DNA from: Asterella californica
Lineage: Eukaryota > Streptophyta > Marchantiopsida > Marchantiales > Aytoniaceae
DNA: 64,000 bases
NCBI GenBank assembly: GCA_036924285.1
Contig: JAYKYS010000004.1
Location: 24,398,001-24,462,000 of the forward strand
Reading direction: 5' to 3'
Shown here: one piece after another, positions 9,276 through 20,290 of the stretch
Position numbering within the stretch: the first letter of the stretch is position 1
How the letters are laid out: every line of letters starts with the position of its first letter
The notes under the pieces: model-generated
Database searches by the model: none
The model's input: only the letters and a program-made list of their open reading frames with translations
What the model was told of the DNA's origin: nothing
Program-made: the position numbers and the translations under genes

Positions 9276-10867
9276 TAGGGAAGAGAGGAATAACGTTCCA
9301 AGAGAGTCACAACTCAAAAAAACGTGTTACACAACAAGTTCATTGAAAATTCTAAAAGATTATATTACATAACAAGTAGTTTCATTGAAGATTATACAAT
9401 CATAATCATATACTAATCTAATGACAAACTTCTCATTTTGTACACGTTAACGAAGAATTAGCACCAAAGTAGTGTTGATATACGGTACTGCTTTTATGAT
9501 TCTTTACTCAAATAATTAAAATTTTGCAAAAGAAAGAATTTGAACTGTTTTCTATAGTTAGTATATGAAGTGAATAGATATAAAGAATCCAAATATCTTG
9601 AAAATCTAGTGAGTTTTCCATTGTTGTTAGAGTACTATTACCTCATGAAGTGAACCTCTACGTCATGGTGTTTGGTATAGTCGTAGTAACTGATGTATAG
9701 TGAATGTAGATTAGTATGGTGAACGTAGAATGCTATTTAATCCAATAAAATGTTACGGGGACAAAAACGAGCAAATTGAGTGAAAATACATGAAAGATAA
9801 ACTAACACATTGTGGAGTTTTTCATGTAATACATTCTTGATGTGGAGTCATTTCTTCACTATATCTAGATACCAGATGAGATTCTTCCTCTTTTATAACA
9901 CACTCTTCTAAAAGTTGAACTTCGGTTGATAAAAATATACTTTTAGTAGATGTTTAAAAAATTAATTGAAGTATAAAAGATCTCCTGAATTATATCAAAA
10001 TTTGTATTTAGAAGTATAAAAAATTAATTAACCATGAATCTTGTAGATGAAAACTTCGTGTAGGACAGTTATCAGTTTAGCTCTATGTGTAGTTAACTTG
10101 AAACCGAGTTTAAATTCTCATGTGGATTAAGGATTAATAGAGTTATAAAAGAAAGGATGACACATATATAAGTTCATTACGTAGAGTTTATTTTATAACA
10201 AAAATTGGTTGATATATACATCTAATGAAAAGTTCCACGTCGCTAATAAGTTTACATGTTTTCATCAAAAAAAAATTCACTGGAACAAGTGGCCCTATGA
10301 TCGACTGCGAGGGTTCTAGAAATCTCCAAAAGCAAGTTCTCTAACCTTTGGTTTGGATGCATATAGCACAGGATAGGGAGAAACAAAATCCGAACGTTAT
10401 CAACAAGTATCTCTGCTTGCAATGGAATTGCGGGATTATGTGTTAACTATTTTCTGGATCTATCTTTGTTTTTTTTTTTTTCAGTTATCATAATGACTCT
10501 ATATGTTCGTTCTTCTTATTTCTTTTCACTTTTGTTTTCCACATACGTCGATTGTATAGCTATGCTATCGCGTAGCAACAAGAAGTTACACTTTCATTGA
10601 AATTGTGAGAATATGCATTAGCGATTTATCTGAGTCTATCCTCTTCTACTCTCTTTTTGGTTTTCACAAATTCATCCATCCGTTTCACTACATGACAAAG
10701 TCTGTTTCCTTTTTCTTTCCAGTTTTCAGAACTGAAATATAGCTATGGTAACGCATAGCTATAAGTAGAGTGAAGAGATAAAGTTTAAAAACATGACTCT
10801 GAGAAACAGACGACAAAGAATATAGAACCATTGGAAACTCCAAGTCTTAGAGTGAAATGTATTGTCT
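9276..10867. other. AT-rich spacer, no gene (U1)
   Basis: No ORF with protein similarity. Near 10557 and 10737 there are short near-palindromes of the type ATAGCTATG..CATAGCTAT. U3 has the same stretch with extra tandem duplications; U2 and U4 have lost most of it (joint near 25875 and 56780). Confidence 0.5.
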
Positions 10868-11341
10868 GCATCATGACCATAGTTAATAAGCATGGTTGAC
10901 CACCTTTGGGAAACTTTTGCTCAGTTTTTCTATTGAAAAATGTATGAATGTTATGGAAAAATTCTATAGTTAGTTATAACAAAAACAACTTTTTTTTAGA
11001 TGGTTGTGAAAAGATAGTCATACATAGAATTGCGGAAAAGTCCAGACAGTGTTCATAAGTGAAGCGTAGACCAACGTGCTTCCAAGAGTACAAGTGCGGC
11101 AATCTACTAGCAAAAAATATTAGTATAGTCAATGATTAAATATTTACCTAACCCTTCCGTCAAAAGAAAAAAAAGGTGGAAAAGAAGATGGATAATAAGC
11201 ATTCTCGATCCACTTCAGAGAACTTTTCCTCCCTTTATGATATCAGAAAATATATACATATTAGATGATAATTGTACCTTAAGTTGATATAATAAATTAA
11301 TTTTTCTGCAATTTTTATATGTCAGCTGGATAATTTTTATA
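10868..11341. repeat. ~320-bp 3'-arm repeats, copies b and c (U1)
   Basis: Copy b starts near AATAAGCATGGTTGACCACC. Copy c starts near AATAAGCATTCTCGATCCAC and is cut at about 11341 by the truncated gypsy RT. Confidence 0.55.
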
Positions 11342-11752
11342 TGTCATCTTCATAAATGAACCCAACTTCCTTCAGTTTATCAATCTCTTCTTTGACGATC
11401 ATTGCTGTTGGCGGGCTGATCTTTCGCTGCGTTTGTCGAATAGGTCTCGTGTCTTCCTCCACGTATGTGTCTCCAATGTCACCTCCTCCAGATCCCTATA
11501 GCTGAAAGCAAGCACGTGAATGTACTTTCCAAATATCTCCAAGAATCTTCTCTTCTCCTCCAAAGTCACCTTGGGACCAAACTTGATGGTTGCGAGTCTT
11601 TGCTCTAGCTCCTCTCCACTTAATTTTGTTTTGTTCGGGTCCTTCTCAACAGATGGTCGAGGGAGCAAATCAATAGCTTCAATATGAGACGTGATGCAAT
11701 CCATATCGAACTCCTCATCTTTTGAAGTATCCTCATCAGAAGAACCACCCAT
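11342..11752 (-). pseudogene. Gypsy pol: protease-RT linker and first RT residues (U1)
   Basis: The 117-codon ORF at 11399-11752 contains an EKRRFLEIFGKYIHVLAFSY stretch, matching the segment before gypsy RT that usually reads F..VFAWSY.DL. After a frameshift the sequence continues to KEEIDKLKEVGFIYE, the usual RT start, and then stops matching at about 11342. Only the first few dozen RT residues survive. Confidence 0.65.
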
Positions 11753-12116
11753 ATCTACTCCGGAGACACTTCCACTATCTTCAGTTTCTGATTCTTAATA
11801 ATCGTTGGTCGGTCTATCAGAATCAAAAGTGACACAGCCACCACTTGAGAGAGGCACCTTCACTCGATGATTGCTAGGTCCTATCCTCAAGTAACCTTTG
11901 TGTCATCTATCAATTGTACGAACGACTCTCAACCAAGATCTTCCAAGGAGCAACTCATAGCTGGAATCCTTCAGAATTTGAAAAGACATCAACGTTTATA
12001 TCCCATAACCGACACCACTACTTTCTCCAGGACTCCGAGAGGTCTCACCCTCTGCTTGTTTGCCATACCAACAATGATGCTCGCCGGTCTCGTGGATTTC
12101 ATCCCCAACTGCTTCA

Positions 12117-12662
12117 TCAAACATTCAGATAAGATATCGCATTCACAGCAGAACCTCCGTCCACCAACACATTAAGTACAAAGTGTCCATTCAATCGAAC
12201 CTCGATCTTGGATGCTTTTGAGCATACCTCAGAGGCCTGAGCATCCACTACACCAACTCCTACACTTGAAACGTTGGTCTTGCTCTTAGATTTCTTCTTC
12301 TTGGTCCTTCTCGAGCTCAATCCTCCTCGAAGCTCTCTCCTCAAGCTTGGGTTGAGTTCAATCAATAGACCCACTGTTATGTTGAACTTTTGTGTGCTAA
12401 CATCCTCAATTACGTCATATCTAGGTTGAGCAGCTGAAAGAGTGAAATCCTCTATCCGTAGCTTCTTCCTAGACTCCTTTTGAGAAGAAGATATAACGTT
12501 AAAACGAGTGCTCCTACTTGGAGAATCCTCAATGATCATAGGTTCTTCCAAAAACCTAGTACTCTTCCTCTCGTGAGCTAAGAGTCCACCTGAGAAGAGT
12601 AAGAGCATTCTCCTCTCGCATAGACATTTGGCACCTTCATCGCACCAATTGTTGCAACTCAT
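12117..12662 (-). pseudogene. Gypsy retroviral-type aspartic protease region (U1)
   Basis: 181-codon frame. Near its C-terminus VLVDGGSAVNAIS matches the active-site loop of retroelement aspartic proteases (VDGGS-type in plant gypsy elements). A Lys/Arg-Ser rich stretch precedes it. It lies between the Gag zinc knuckle and the RT linker, the normal order. Surrounding stops make it a relic. Confidence 0.65.
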
Positions 12663-12699
12663 TTGTCTTTGTTTTGTGGCGGAACTCCTCCTCCTAGGT

Positions 12700-12800
12700 T
12701 TCCTCTTGTACCTTCATTGTTCCGTCCTCCATTTTGGATGAAGTGTGGACAATTTCTTTAGAAATGAGGACCACCACATCCGTAGTCCGAGATAACACCG
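12700..12800 (-). pseudogene. Gag C-terminal zinc knuckle with stop (U1)
   Basis: In a minus-strand frame the sequence reads CGGPHF, a stop, then RNCPHF. This is the second half of a CCHC knuckle of the type common in plant gypsy Gag. The stop in the middle shows decay. Confidence 0.45.
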
Positions 12801-12921
12801 AATTCATTTTGAGGCCTTTGATTGAAGCTTCCTCTATAACCTCTTTGGCCTCCTCCTCCTCCTTGGTTCCTCTGCTCTTTCAATTGCACTACATTGATCT
12901 TCAGATCCGTCAATGTTTCTG

Positions 12922-13338
12922 TTATCTGCTCAATTCATCTTGAAAATTAGATGCCAGAGGGTTGACAGTAACCACAGCAAGTGTCGGGATCTTTTGAGCA
13001 GCTCTACCTCCGAGTGTAATCCCTCCAACACTCGCCGCCTTTGCTTGTCCTTGAAGAACGTTATCATCTTCCAAACTCTCTTCCATTCGGACTGCAATTT
13101 CAATCACCTTTGCCTTAGTGGTGGGCTCCTCGTACTTCACATGAGTTCTGATTTGAGACTTCAGACCTGCCACAAAGTTCTTGGTAAGCATGGCCACAAT
13201 TCCCACCATTGTAACCTCCACATTATCACCGCTCTTCTTCAATATAGTCTTGAAACGAGCCTCCAACTTCTCCGTCCTTTCTGCGTACACCTTCACCTTC
13301 TCAACATCTCCTTGTTTCAAGAAGGTCACCTCGATCAT
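12922..13338 (-). pseudogene. Gypsy Gag core (U1)
   Basis: 138-codon frame with TKNFVAGLKSQIRTHVKYEE followed by PTTKAKVIEIAVRMEE, the typical C-terminal part of the plant retrotransposon Gag domain (F..GL...I...V....PTT...A...A...E). The reading continues upstream through stops. A shorter copy is at 41425-41660 in U3. Confidence 0.7.
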
Positions 13339-13461
13339 GAGCTTCTTATAGCTCTCATCCGGCAGAAAGTTCTCAATTAGAGCCTCTGTCGAACTTTCTC
13401 ATGTATCACACCTCAATCTTATTCCTTCTATGTTCCTCATACTAAGTCAATGCGGTATCCT

Positions 13462-13668
13462 CTAGAAAATCAAGTAATAGTGATGCCGACTCTTCTTTCT
13501 TCCTCTCATGAATCTCACAGGACAACTTGCTGCATAGTGCCCCAACGTTCTACAAAAGTAGCACCACGATTCTGTCCTCAGCTTTTTCTTGAAAAAGTCT
13601 TGCTTGTTTCTCTCCGTCCTCTTTTCAAATTTGACCTTTAACTCTCTAGAACGTTCGTCCAGATCCAC
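13462..13668 (-). pseudogene. CCHC zinc knuckle upstream of Gag core (U1)
   Basis: 68-codon frame with CYFCRTLGHYAASC at residues 36-49, an intact C-x2-C-x4-H-x4-C knuckle, preceded by a basic stretch. It lies 5' of the Gag core, whereas gypsy knuckles usually lie 3' of it; a second, broken knuckle is at the usual place. This may be a rearranged or chimeric Gag. Confidence 0.55.
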
Positions 13669-14307
13669 TATGATCCCGACTTAAATTCGAACCCATGCAG
13701 ATTTTGATCGATTGGACTACCAACTGAACTTCTGACAGTGATATCTTGAGCTCTATAGCTCCAAAACGAGTGATCTTTGGATCCATGGATAGATCAAGAG
13801 CTCCTTTAGTCTGTCGTAAAGTTTCAAAGACGTCTCAAAAATACAGAGAAAATGACAATGACTATAAACTCGGCCAGAAAACGAATCGTCTACCCCTTCG
13901 AACTCTTAATCTCTCCTCCTGCTTAGTTGCAACGATAAGAACTATCACTCAAAGAACTTGATAAGAGTGGCTTGATCCTCTACTCTCGTCAGCATATGAG
14001 ATTATATGAAGCACTCTACTCTTAGATTTAAACTCTAACACTCGACATGTTTTCTTTAGCTGATCCTAACGTCTTATGTGTACAAAATATACAAGATGAC
14101 CTCAAATGCATCATAGATGACAACAAGATACACGAATAGCTCTAAGGTCTCTAGCATGGCAGTAGTTCTAGCCTCTCCAAGAGTTCTCTCGATATGTTCT
14201 CATAGCGTCCTTCTGTCTGATGTAAAATTACACTTGAAACATATCTCTCAAGCCTCCTAGTGAAGGCAACGCAACGAAAAATGTGACTCTAATCTTGCTA
14301 CCAGTCT

Positions 14308-15062
14308 TGTCTCTCACCCAGGATAAACCTCTGATGGTCTTTGATGAGACACATCATAGAACTAGAAGGCCTCAACTAAACCCAACTCTCAACATACTCA
14401 TATCACTTTCTCACTCGGAACAAGAACTCTCATGGAGACATAGAGATAAAAAACACACCTTTTATAGATATGGCCTAACGGCTTCCACATACAAAGAAAA
14501 GAGAAGATGAGGGATCACTCCACAATCCTTCTATTTATACTACTCTAGATTTATCACGGTAATTACTAGTAAATCTGATTTATTGTAGTTTATCGAGACC
14601 AAGTCAAAGATAAAAGTCCTAAGTCAAGGATAGATGTTTCTACTTTTGACTCTACTCTAATAATTTGAATCCTTCTAGAAGTAGAAAGGAATCTTTGAAA
14701 ATGAATCTTAGATTGCTCCTTAGAAGACAAAGTACGAACACATAATTGAGCCAAAAAGGTCAACAACCCTCTTGATTGTTTGACTTTAAGCCTCTACAAC
14801 CAATAAAATCAGTCACGCATAAGACAAGAGTGTATTATTCATCTACTTGTCATCTTATGCACAACCAAACACAATAGTTGTTTTCATATTTAGAATATTT
14901 TAATGTTCTATTCTCAAATATCATCAACTCTAACTGTGACTACTCCTAGTTATGTATCACTAACTTAGAGTGTTGTCTAGCCTTGGGACTTATTTAGAAG
15001 ACTCACCACACATAGTTATAACTTATCATATATTTACTACTATGCAACCCCTAGGTGTTACA
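14308..15062 (-). repeat. Gypsy 5' LTR (U1)
   Basis: Read on the minus strand it begins TGTAACACC at 15062, a classic plant gypsy LTR start, and ends ACA at 14308. Just inside is GACTGGTAGCAAG (U3: GATTGGTAGCAAGCTTC), resembling a Met-tRNA primer-binding site. Homologous LTRs: 42633-43385, and more diverged 29036-29841 and 59942-60747. Confidence 0.65.
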
Positions 15063-16332
15063 GACAACCTATAGTAAGTCAAGTATATGTTGTTACTTGA
15101 GGGGCAACCTTTATCCATGAAGCATAATTTGATATCTAAGATGTTATTAGGCTCGATCTTGGTTTAGGAATGTAAGAAAGTAAAGTGAGACGACTCATTA
15201 TCTGTCAGAGACGAAGTGTTGATCTTTTAAACCCCATGGGAAACCTGAGCAACAAGGAACACCACGACCAAGACAAAAATGATGGACCAATGTACGACAA
15301 AAAATAACCACAAGACAAAATCCATAAATGGCTTTTGATCCTCTAACTAAATGCAAAACATGCTATTAGGCTACGCGAGATTCTTCATTGAGGACATCTA
15401 ATCAAGTCAACTACCTAACTTCTTTCTCACTGATGGGATTTCCACTCAACTATGCTACTCCTATGATGAATGTGGAGGTAGTAAGCTCCATTATAAGCTG
15501 ACTAGCTAGCTCTTGAAGGGGCTGGTAGATTGTCCAACGGCCATGTCTTTTTACTGCTCCTCTAGCTGCTACGGTGTCAAGTCCTCCAGCGGCATCTCCA
15601 AAAAGAAGTACAACCCTTGACAAGCACTCTCTTGTATCTCATCTCCTAAATGAAACATGGTCGTCAACACCTCCAGTAAGATAACAATTCTATCTACATC
15701 ATGATGTAGTGCTTAATAACTGCGTAGGCATATAGTGACGATGTCCACCTAGGTCTCGAAGGCCTTGATCCTCATTAGAGCTGATGCTCACCCAAGCAAT
15801 CATAGTGTACTGCTGGACGAGTAAGCTGACGCTCATAACATGCTCTGCCTAGGCCTTTGTCTCTAAGATAAGACATCTTATCTTGTCCTCCACACGGATC
15901 TCCTCCACATGTCCTACCTTCTCAATTTTTATACGCTGCTCCTCTTGAGTCTCAAGTTCGGTCTCCAACTTCCTAACTCTCCTCTAGAGAATTTCCCTCT
16001 TTCCTTAAATTAATATTTTGTCCTCTTCGACAACCGCCATTGAGAGAGATGTGCACGATCGAACGTCTGATCTCTCCGTAACTCCTCAACATCCTACAAA
16101 GAACTTTGGAAACTATCCTTGAGATGGTGAAGCGTGAAGCACAAACCCAGGTACGACTGATTGTCCTTCTGCTAGAGCCATCTCTTGCAGCTCATTTAAT
16201 ACTCCTTTCATGTCTAACCTCAACTGGTCTCTCAATCTAGATCAATCACCTTAAGGGGAAGACTATCCAACGAGGGTTGTCTCTAGTGGTCTATTAGGTG
16301 TGATCGTCTAGTCTTGTCTTCGTCTTCGATTA
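15063..16332 (-). pseudogene. Segment X: decayed coiled-coil ORF next to the LTR (U1)
   Basis: Shared by four units. On the minus strand a frame starting MAVVEED near 16042 carries stops, then an LETELETQEE-type Glu/Lys-rich stretch that looks like a coiled coil. The best-kept copy is 44036-44287 in U3. It may be part of a retroelement or a captured plant ORF; no family was recognised. It ends at the deletion joint with U2. Confidence 0.35.
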
Positions 16333-16845
16333 GCTCTTGTCTTGCTATATGTCATCCAAGTATAGAACTACTTACTTAAATAACAATCAGTCCAACACTC
16401 GATGCATTTGATCCATAAACACAATAAAGAAATTGGTGGGTCAGAAAAATATGAGACTATTCATTTCATAATGGATAGTCTTATCTCAAGACAATTTCAA
16501 ACCGTGTGCGAGTAATTTTGTGCATATTTTTCTTTTCTAATCAGAATCTATCAATAGTAATAATTTTGAAAATCCAGTCAGTGAAATATCGAGCTCCATT
16601 CAGTTTGATCCAACAAAGTCCTCATATGTATCTGCAATATCAACTATGAATGTTATCATATATTTCTAAATATATATATTCTTCTTGATCTCTCAAGAGT
16701 CCATTGTGATGAAAAACCGATGAAACCAATTGTTATGAGCGGTTGTTTTCGTGTAACTGTTAGATAGTAGGTACAAAAATTCTAAATTGTCGTGGTATGA
16801 CACGATATGCATTTAGGTTGATATGAAATTTATCAAATTTGTATT

Positions 16846-17226
16846 CTAACTTGAGATCATAGAACGAAAGTTGTTCTTTTTGTGATCGTTTTCATTCTTT
16901 CGTAGTCTAGTCAACGTGGGTACATGTAAAACATTCCATATACCAGTAAACGTTGAAGCGGGAATGTCAAGTGGAATGTTACCCTTGTGCTGGATCTTGT
17001 GCTTGGTGTCATCTCCTGTCACCATAAACTTTGGAGTCTCCACAGGCTCGAGTGTACTGAATCACTCATGATGAGGAGTCATGTGACTGGTGGCTTCGGA
17101 GTCGATCACGCAATCAGTCTGTGGCTCGAAAGCCGTAGAACTCTGATGCGTTGTAATCAGCAACTACTCTGAATAGACTTGCTCAGTGGCTGCATAGCCT
17201 TGCTGGTTGCTATTACCTTGTTGGGA
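16846..17226 (-). pseudogene. Ty1/copia Gag-protease relic (U2)
   Basis: Same relic as 1836-2216, with the same protease lesion and the same VLHVPTL block. It lies next to the only complete RT relic of U2. Confidence 0.65.
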
Positions 17227-17469
17227 TCTCTAAGTGTAAGCTTTGCAACAAGAGTTTTGATTGATCTGCATGATCACGAGTTTACTTAATAGGTAGTGTC
17301 TCCAAATCATGATGTCATGTATGATAGCAAGTTGTTCAAGATCACGTGTTAATATTATTGTTCGGTTAAATTTAACAGACAAGATATAAAAACAATCATG
17401 TGGAGACCATCGGTGAACCTTACTTTAAGATTATTTCTCTCGTAAAGTTGGAAGCATGATGACCGTGTA

Positions 17470-17898
17470 TCATATGGTTGTAAAACAAATCATGAAGAAA
17501 GTATATCCTTCTTGTGCCTCTTCTTGCTTGTGTCTCCACTCAAACTTGATATCTTTCTTCAATAAGTTAGCTAAGAGGTGCAACAACATGAGCATAATAC
17601 TGAATGAAATGACGATAGAAGCTAACCAACCCATTGAACATACGGACTTCAGCAGCATCCTTCGCCGTATGTCAGTCAATAATTGTCTTGATTTTCTAGA
17701 ACTCTTCCTCCATCTTGATGTCATCCAGCGTAATCTTATATCTTAGAAATTTACATACGTCTCCTAGAATTCACATTTGGATTTCTTACAATAGAATTTT
17801 CACTTGTGAAATCTGTGGAGCACATCATTCATATGTGTTTTGTATTCTTCTTATGTCTTGCTCTTGTCTTGCTATATGTCATCCAAGTATAGAACTAC
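17470..17898 (-). pseudogene. Ty3/gypsy RT-RNase H relic (U2)
   Basis: Equivalent to copy b of U1 with YLDD near 17880-17898 and the same stops. A small deletion at about 17510 changes the 3' end of the open piece, which here runs 84 codons. Confidence 0.65.
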
Positions 17899-19442
17899 CT
17901 ACTTAAATAACAATCAATCCAACACTCGATGCATTTGATTCATAAACACACTAAAGTTATTGGTAAGTCATAAAAATATGAGACTATCCATTTCACAATG
18001 GATAGTCTTATCTCAATATAATTTCAAACCGCGTGCGAAAAGCGGTTTTGTGCATATCTTCTTCTCTAATCAGAATCTATCAATAGAAATAATTTTGAAA
18101 ATCCACTCAGTGAAATATCGAGCTCCATTCAGTTTGATCCAACAAAGTCTTCATATGTATCTGCAATATCGACTATGCATTTTATCATATGTTTCTAAAT
18201 ATATATATTCTTCTTGATCTCTCAAGAAGTCCATTGTGATGAAAAACTGATGAAACCAATTGTTATGAGCAGTGGTTTTTGTCTAATTATTAGATAATAG
18301 GTACAAGAATTCTAAATATATATAGCAGTTAAAGAGTTAAACACTACAAAATCAGAAAAGTATGATAAACAATTATACATAATGAAAATGAAAATCCACC
18401 AAATTCAGGGATTAAATATATCGCTGATATTTTGCTCAAGAGAAATGTGTATGTGTTGTTGGTCTAACATGTTTTACTAAAACTAGATTTTCCATGATAC
18501 GAATCAACGATCATTCTGAAAAGTTTTTACTTCTACTTTTTTGACAAGCATGGCGTAATAAGAAAAGAAAAGAAAAAACCAACTGAGGCTATTTATAGCT
18601 GTATTGTATATTATCATGTTAGTAATTAGCCATTTTGAACAAGAAAGCTTATACGGTTTTCCTTACCCATGAGATGTAAAAAACGGTTATATATGTATGT
18701 ACTTTTCATGTGTTTACGTATTCTATTATTTACTAAGGTAAGCTAACAAAGAAGAGAACAAAAAAGCCTAAACACTAAATACTTTTTAGGTTATTCTAAG
18801 CCACAAACATAATCAAAATACAAGGCATTAATCATTTATTAGGTTCTTATAGAAGTAACTTGTAGACTGCATATGAAATAATGTTACTATTCAGAATCTG
18901 TGTACTACACTTCGTGTTCTTCTATACGCCGCACAAATGAACCTGCGGTCAGATTAAGGTTGCACATCCAAGTGTAGACTATCATATGTTTGATATAACA
19001 GGAAATAACAACGAGTTGTTGTTTTCGGCTCGAGCAAGACGGGTATGGCTAACGAAAAGTTATGTAACGGATTCTTTCAATACCTATACTATATAGAGCT
19101 AGGGTGTAAATATTTTCACACGTGTAAAGCTACTAACTTTATTCTACAAAGCCAGACTGAAACTGACCTACCAATGAGTACCGTACTTTTCTAGTTTCAG
19201 AACGTGAAAAAAGGAAGTTTCACAAGTGAAAATGACAACTGCGCGAATACACTGGCTGAACTCTCAAGACGGCGGATCATGAGTAGTTCACGTCGACTAC
19301 CTTTAGAGCGCGCCAACTGGACTGTGACTCGAAGCTAACGCAACCTAGTTTATTTTCTTCTTCATGTGAAATTAAATCGAAGGACCATCCATGCCCGGTA
19401 GTGCTCTTTGAAGCCTTTTTTAGTGTGAGAACAGTTTAAATG

Positions 19443-19811
19443 CGAACGGAGTTGGAGTTCCGTTCAACAATCAACGTCAAAGCTTTTGGAGCCGCCGTGG
19501 TCTACGAAGAGGGAGATTTAAGAGCGGTTCGAGTGGAAACACTTAGGAGCTGTCGTAGTCAAATTTAAGAGCGGTCGGAGTTGGGAAATCATATACGTGA
19601 AACTGATACGTGAAGCTCTTTAGACTACACCAACTTAAACTGTTTCGTGAAACTGTTTAGAGGTGTCGTGCTCTAAAATAATTTGCGAGTCGTTGGAGTT
19701 GGTTTCATCAGTTGATGTGAAAGCTCTTTGGAGCTTTCGTACTCTAGCGGTAGGGGTCTGGGTTCAGTTGGCGTGAAACCACTTTTGGAGCTGCCATAGG
19801 TAGTCGAGAAG
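19443..19811 (+). promoter_or_regulatory. Degenerate ~60-bp promoter repeats (U2)
   Basis: Same series of about six GGAGCTG-type repeats as in U1, ending at the TATA box. Only scattered point differences from U1, so the spacing is kept. Confidence 0.5.
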
Positions 19812-19819
19812 TATAAAAG
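19812..19819 (+). promoter_or_regulatory. TATA box (U2)
   Basis: TATAAAAG, followed by GGGCGGAGGGG (U1 and U4 have GAGCAGAGGGG). Confidence 0.55.
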
Positions 19820-19906
19820 GGCGGAGGGGTGGAGGTATTGTGTCAAGTAGAGAGTTTTCAAGCGAGATTGCAGGCTTGAATCCGAGCGAGATTGCTAGAC
19901 TTGTAG

Positions 19907-20290
19907 GCTTCAGTGCGAGGACTTACGAGTCTCAGAGCTCTCCAAGTGCTTTGGAACAACGGAGGAGTCGACAAGATTTTCGCATTCTCCAGCTGGAAGA
20001 GTGGCAAACTATTTTACAGTGGTCGTGGTCGGGTTTCAGTCGTGAACGTTTCCTTTGAGGTTTCAACATTTCATGCAGCACCGGTGGATTTGAATCGCAA
20101 AGTGTTAGGAGAAAAGCGAAATCCGCGATTCATGCAGAATCTGAACGAGCAAACTAGTAGCCGGGGTTCACGCCGCTTTCTACAACTCTCTCGCTTATTT
20201 GTTCACGAAGGTAAGGGAAGAGAATCCTTCTGTAGCTTCTGGCTCGCATGGTTTTCAAAGCTAAGCGGAGGTAGTCTCATATCTGAGTAG
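19907..20290 (+). other. Leader region with 125-codon open frame (U2)
   Basis: Equivalent to 4872-5255. Compared with U1 it lacks one codon after GTTTCAAC and has one extra codon at CGCGATTCATG, so the length is unchanged. A GTG stands at 19913 and a GTAAG donor at 20211. No domain recognised. Confidence 0.3.

Larger units (their letters stand above)
11342..15062 (-). mobile_element. Ty3/gypsy retrotransposon, 5' half (U1)
   Basis: Minus-strand element read from 15062 down: 5' LTR, a possible primer-binding site, Gag, zinc knuckle, aspartic protease and the very start of reverse transcriptase, where it is cut at 11342. Coding parts contain stops and frameshifts, so the element is inactive. 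The 3' half of a related element is in the even-numbered units. Confidence 0.8.
1..16332. repeat. Array unit U1 (left-truncated)
   Basis: First unit of the tandem array. Base 1 aligns with base 45809 of U4, so about 200 bases of the left end lie outside the window. U1 matches U4 closely up to about 7.3 kb; the shift between them is explained by a 1,377-bp insertion in U4 and a 27-bp deletion in U1 near 834. It matches U3 in its 3' arm and gypsy half. It ends at 16332, where duplicated sequence (compare 1326 onward) restarts in the middle of the RT relic of U2. Confidence 0.85.
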
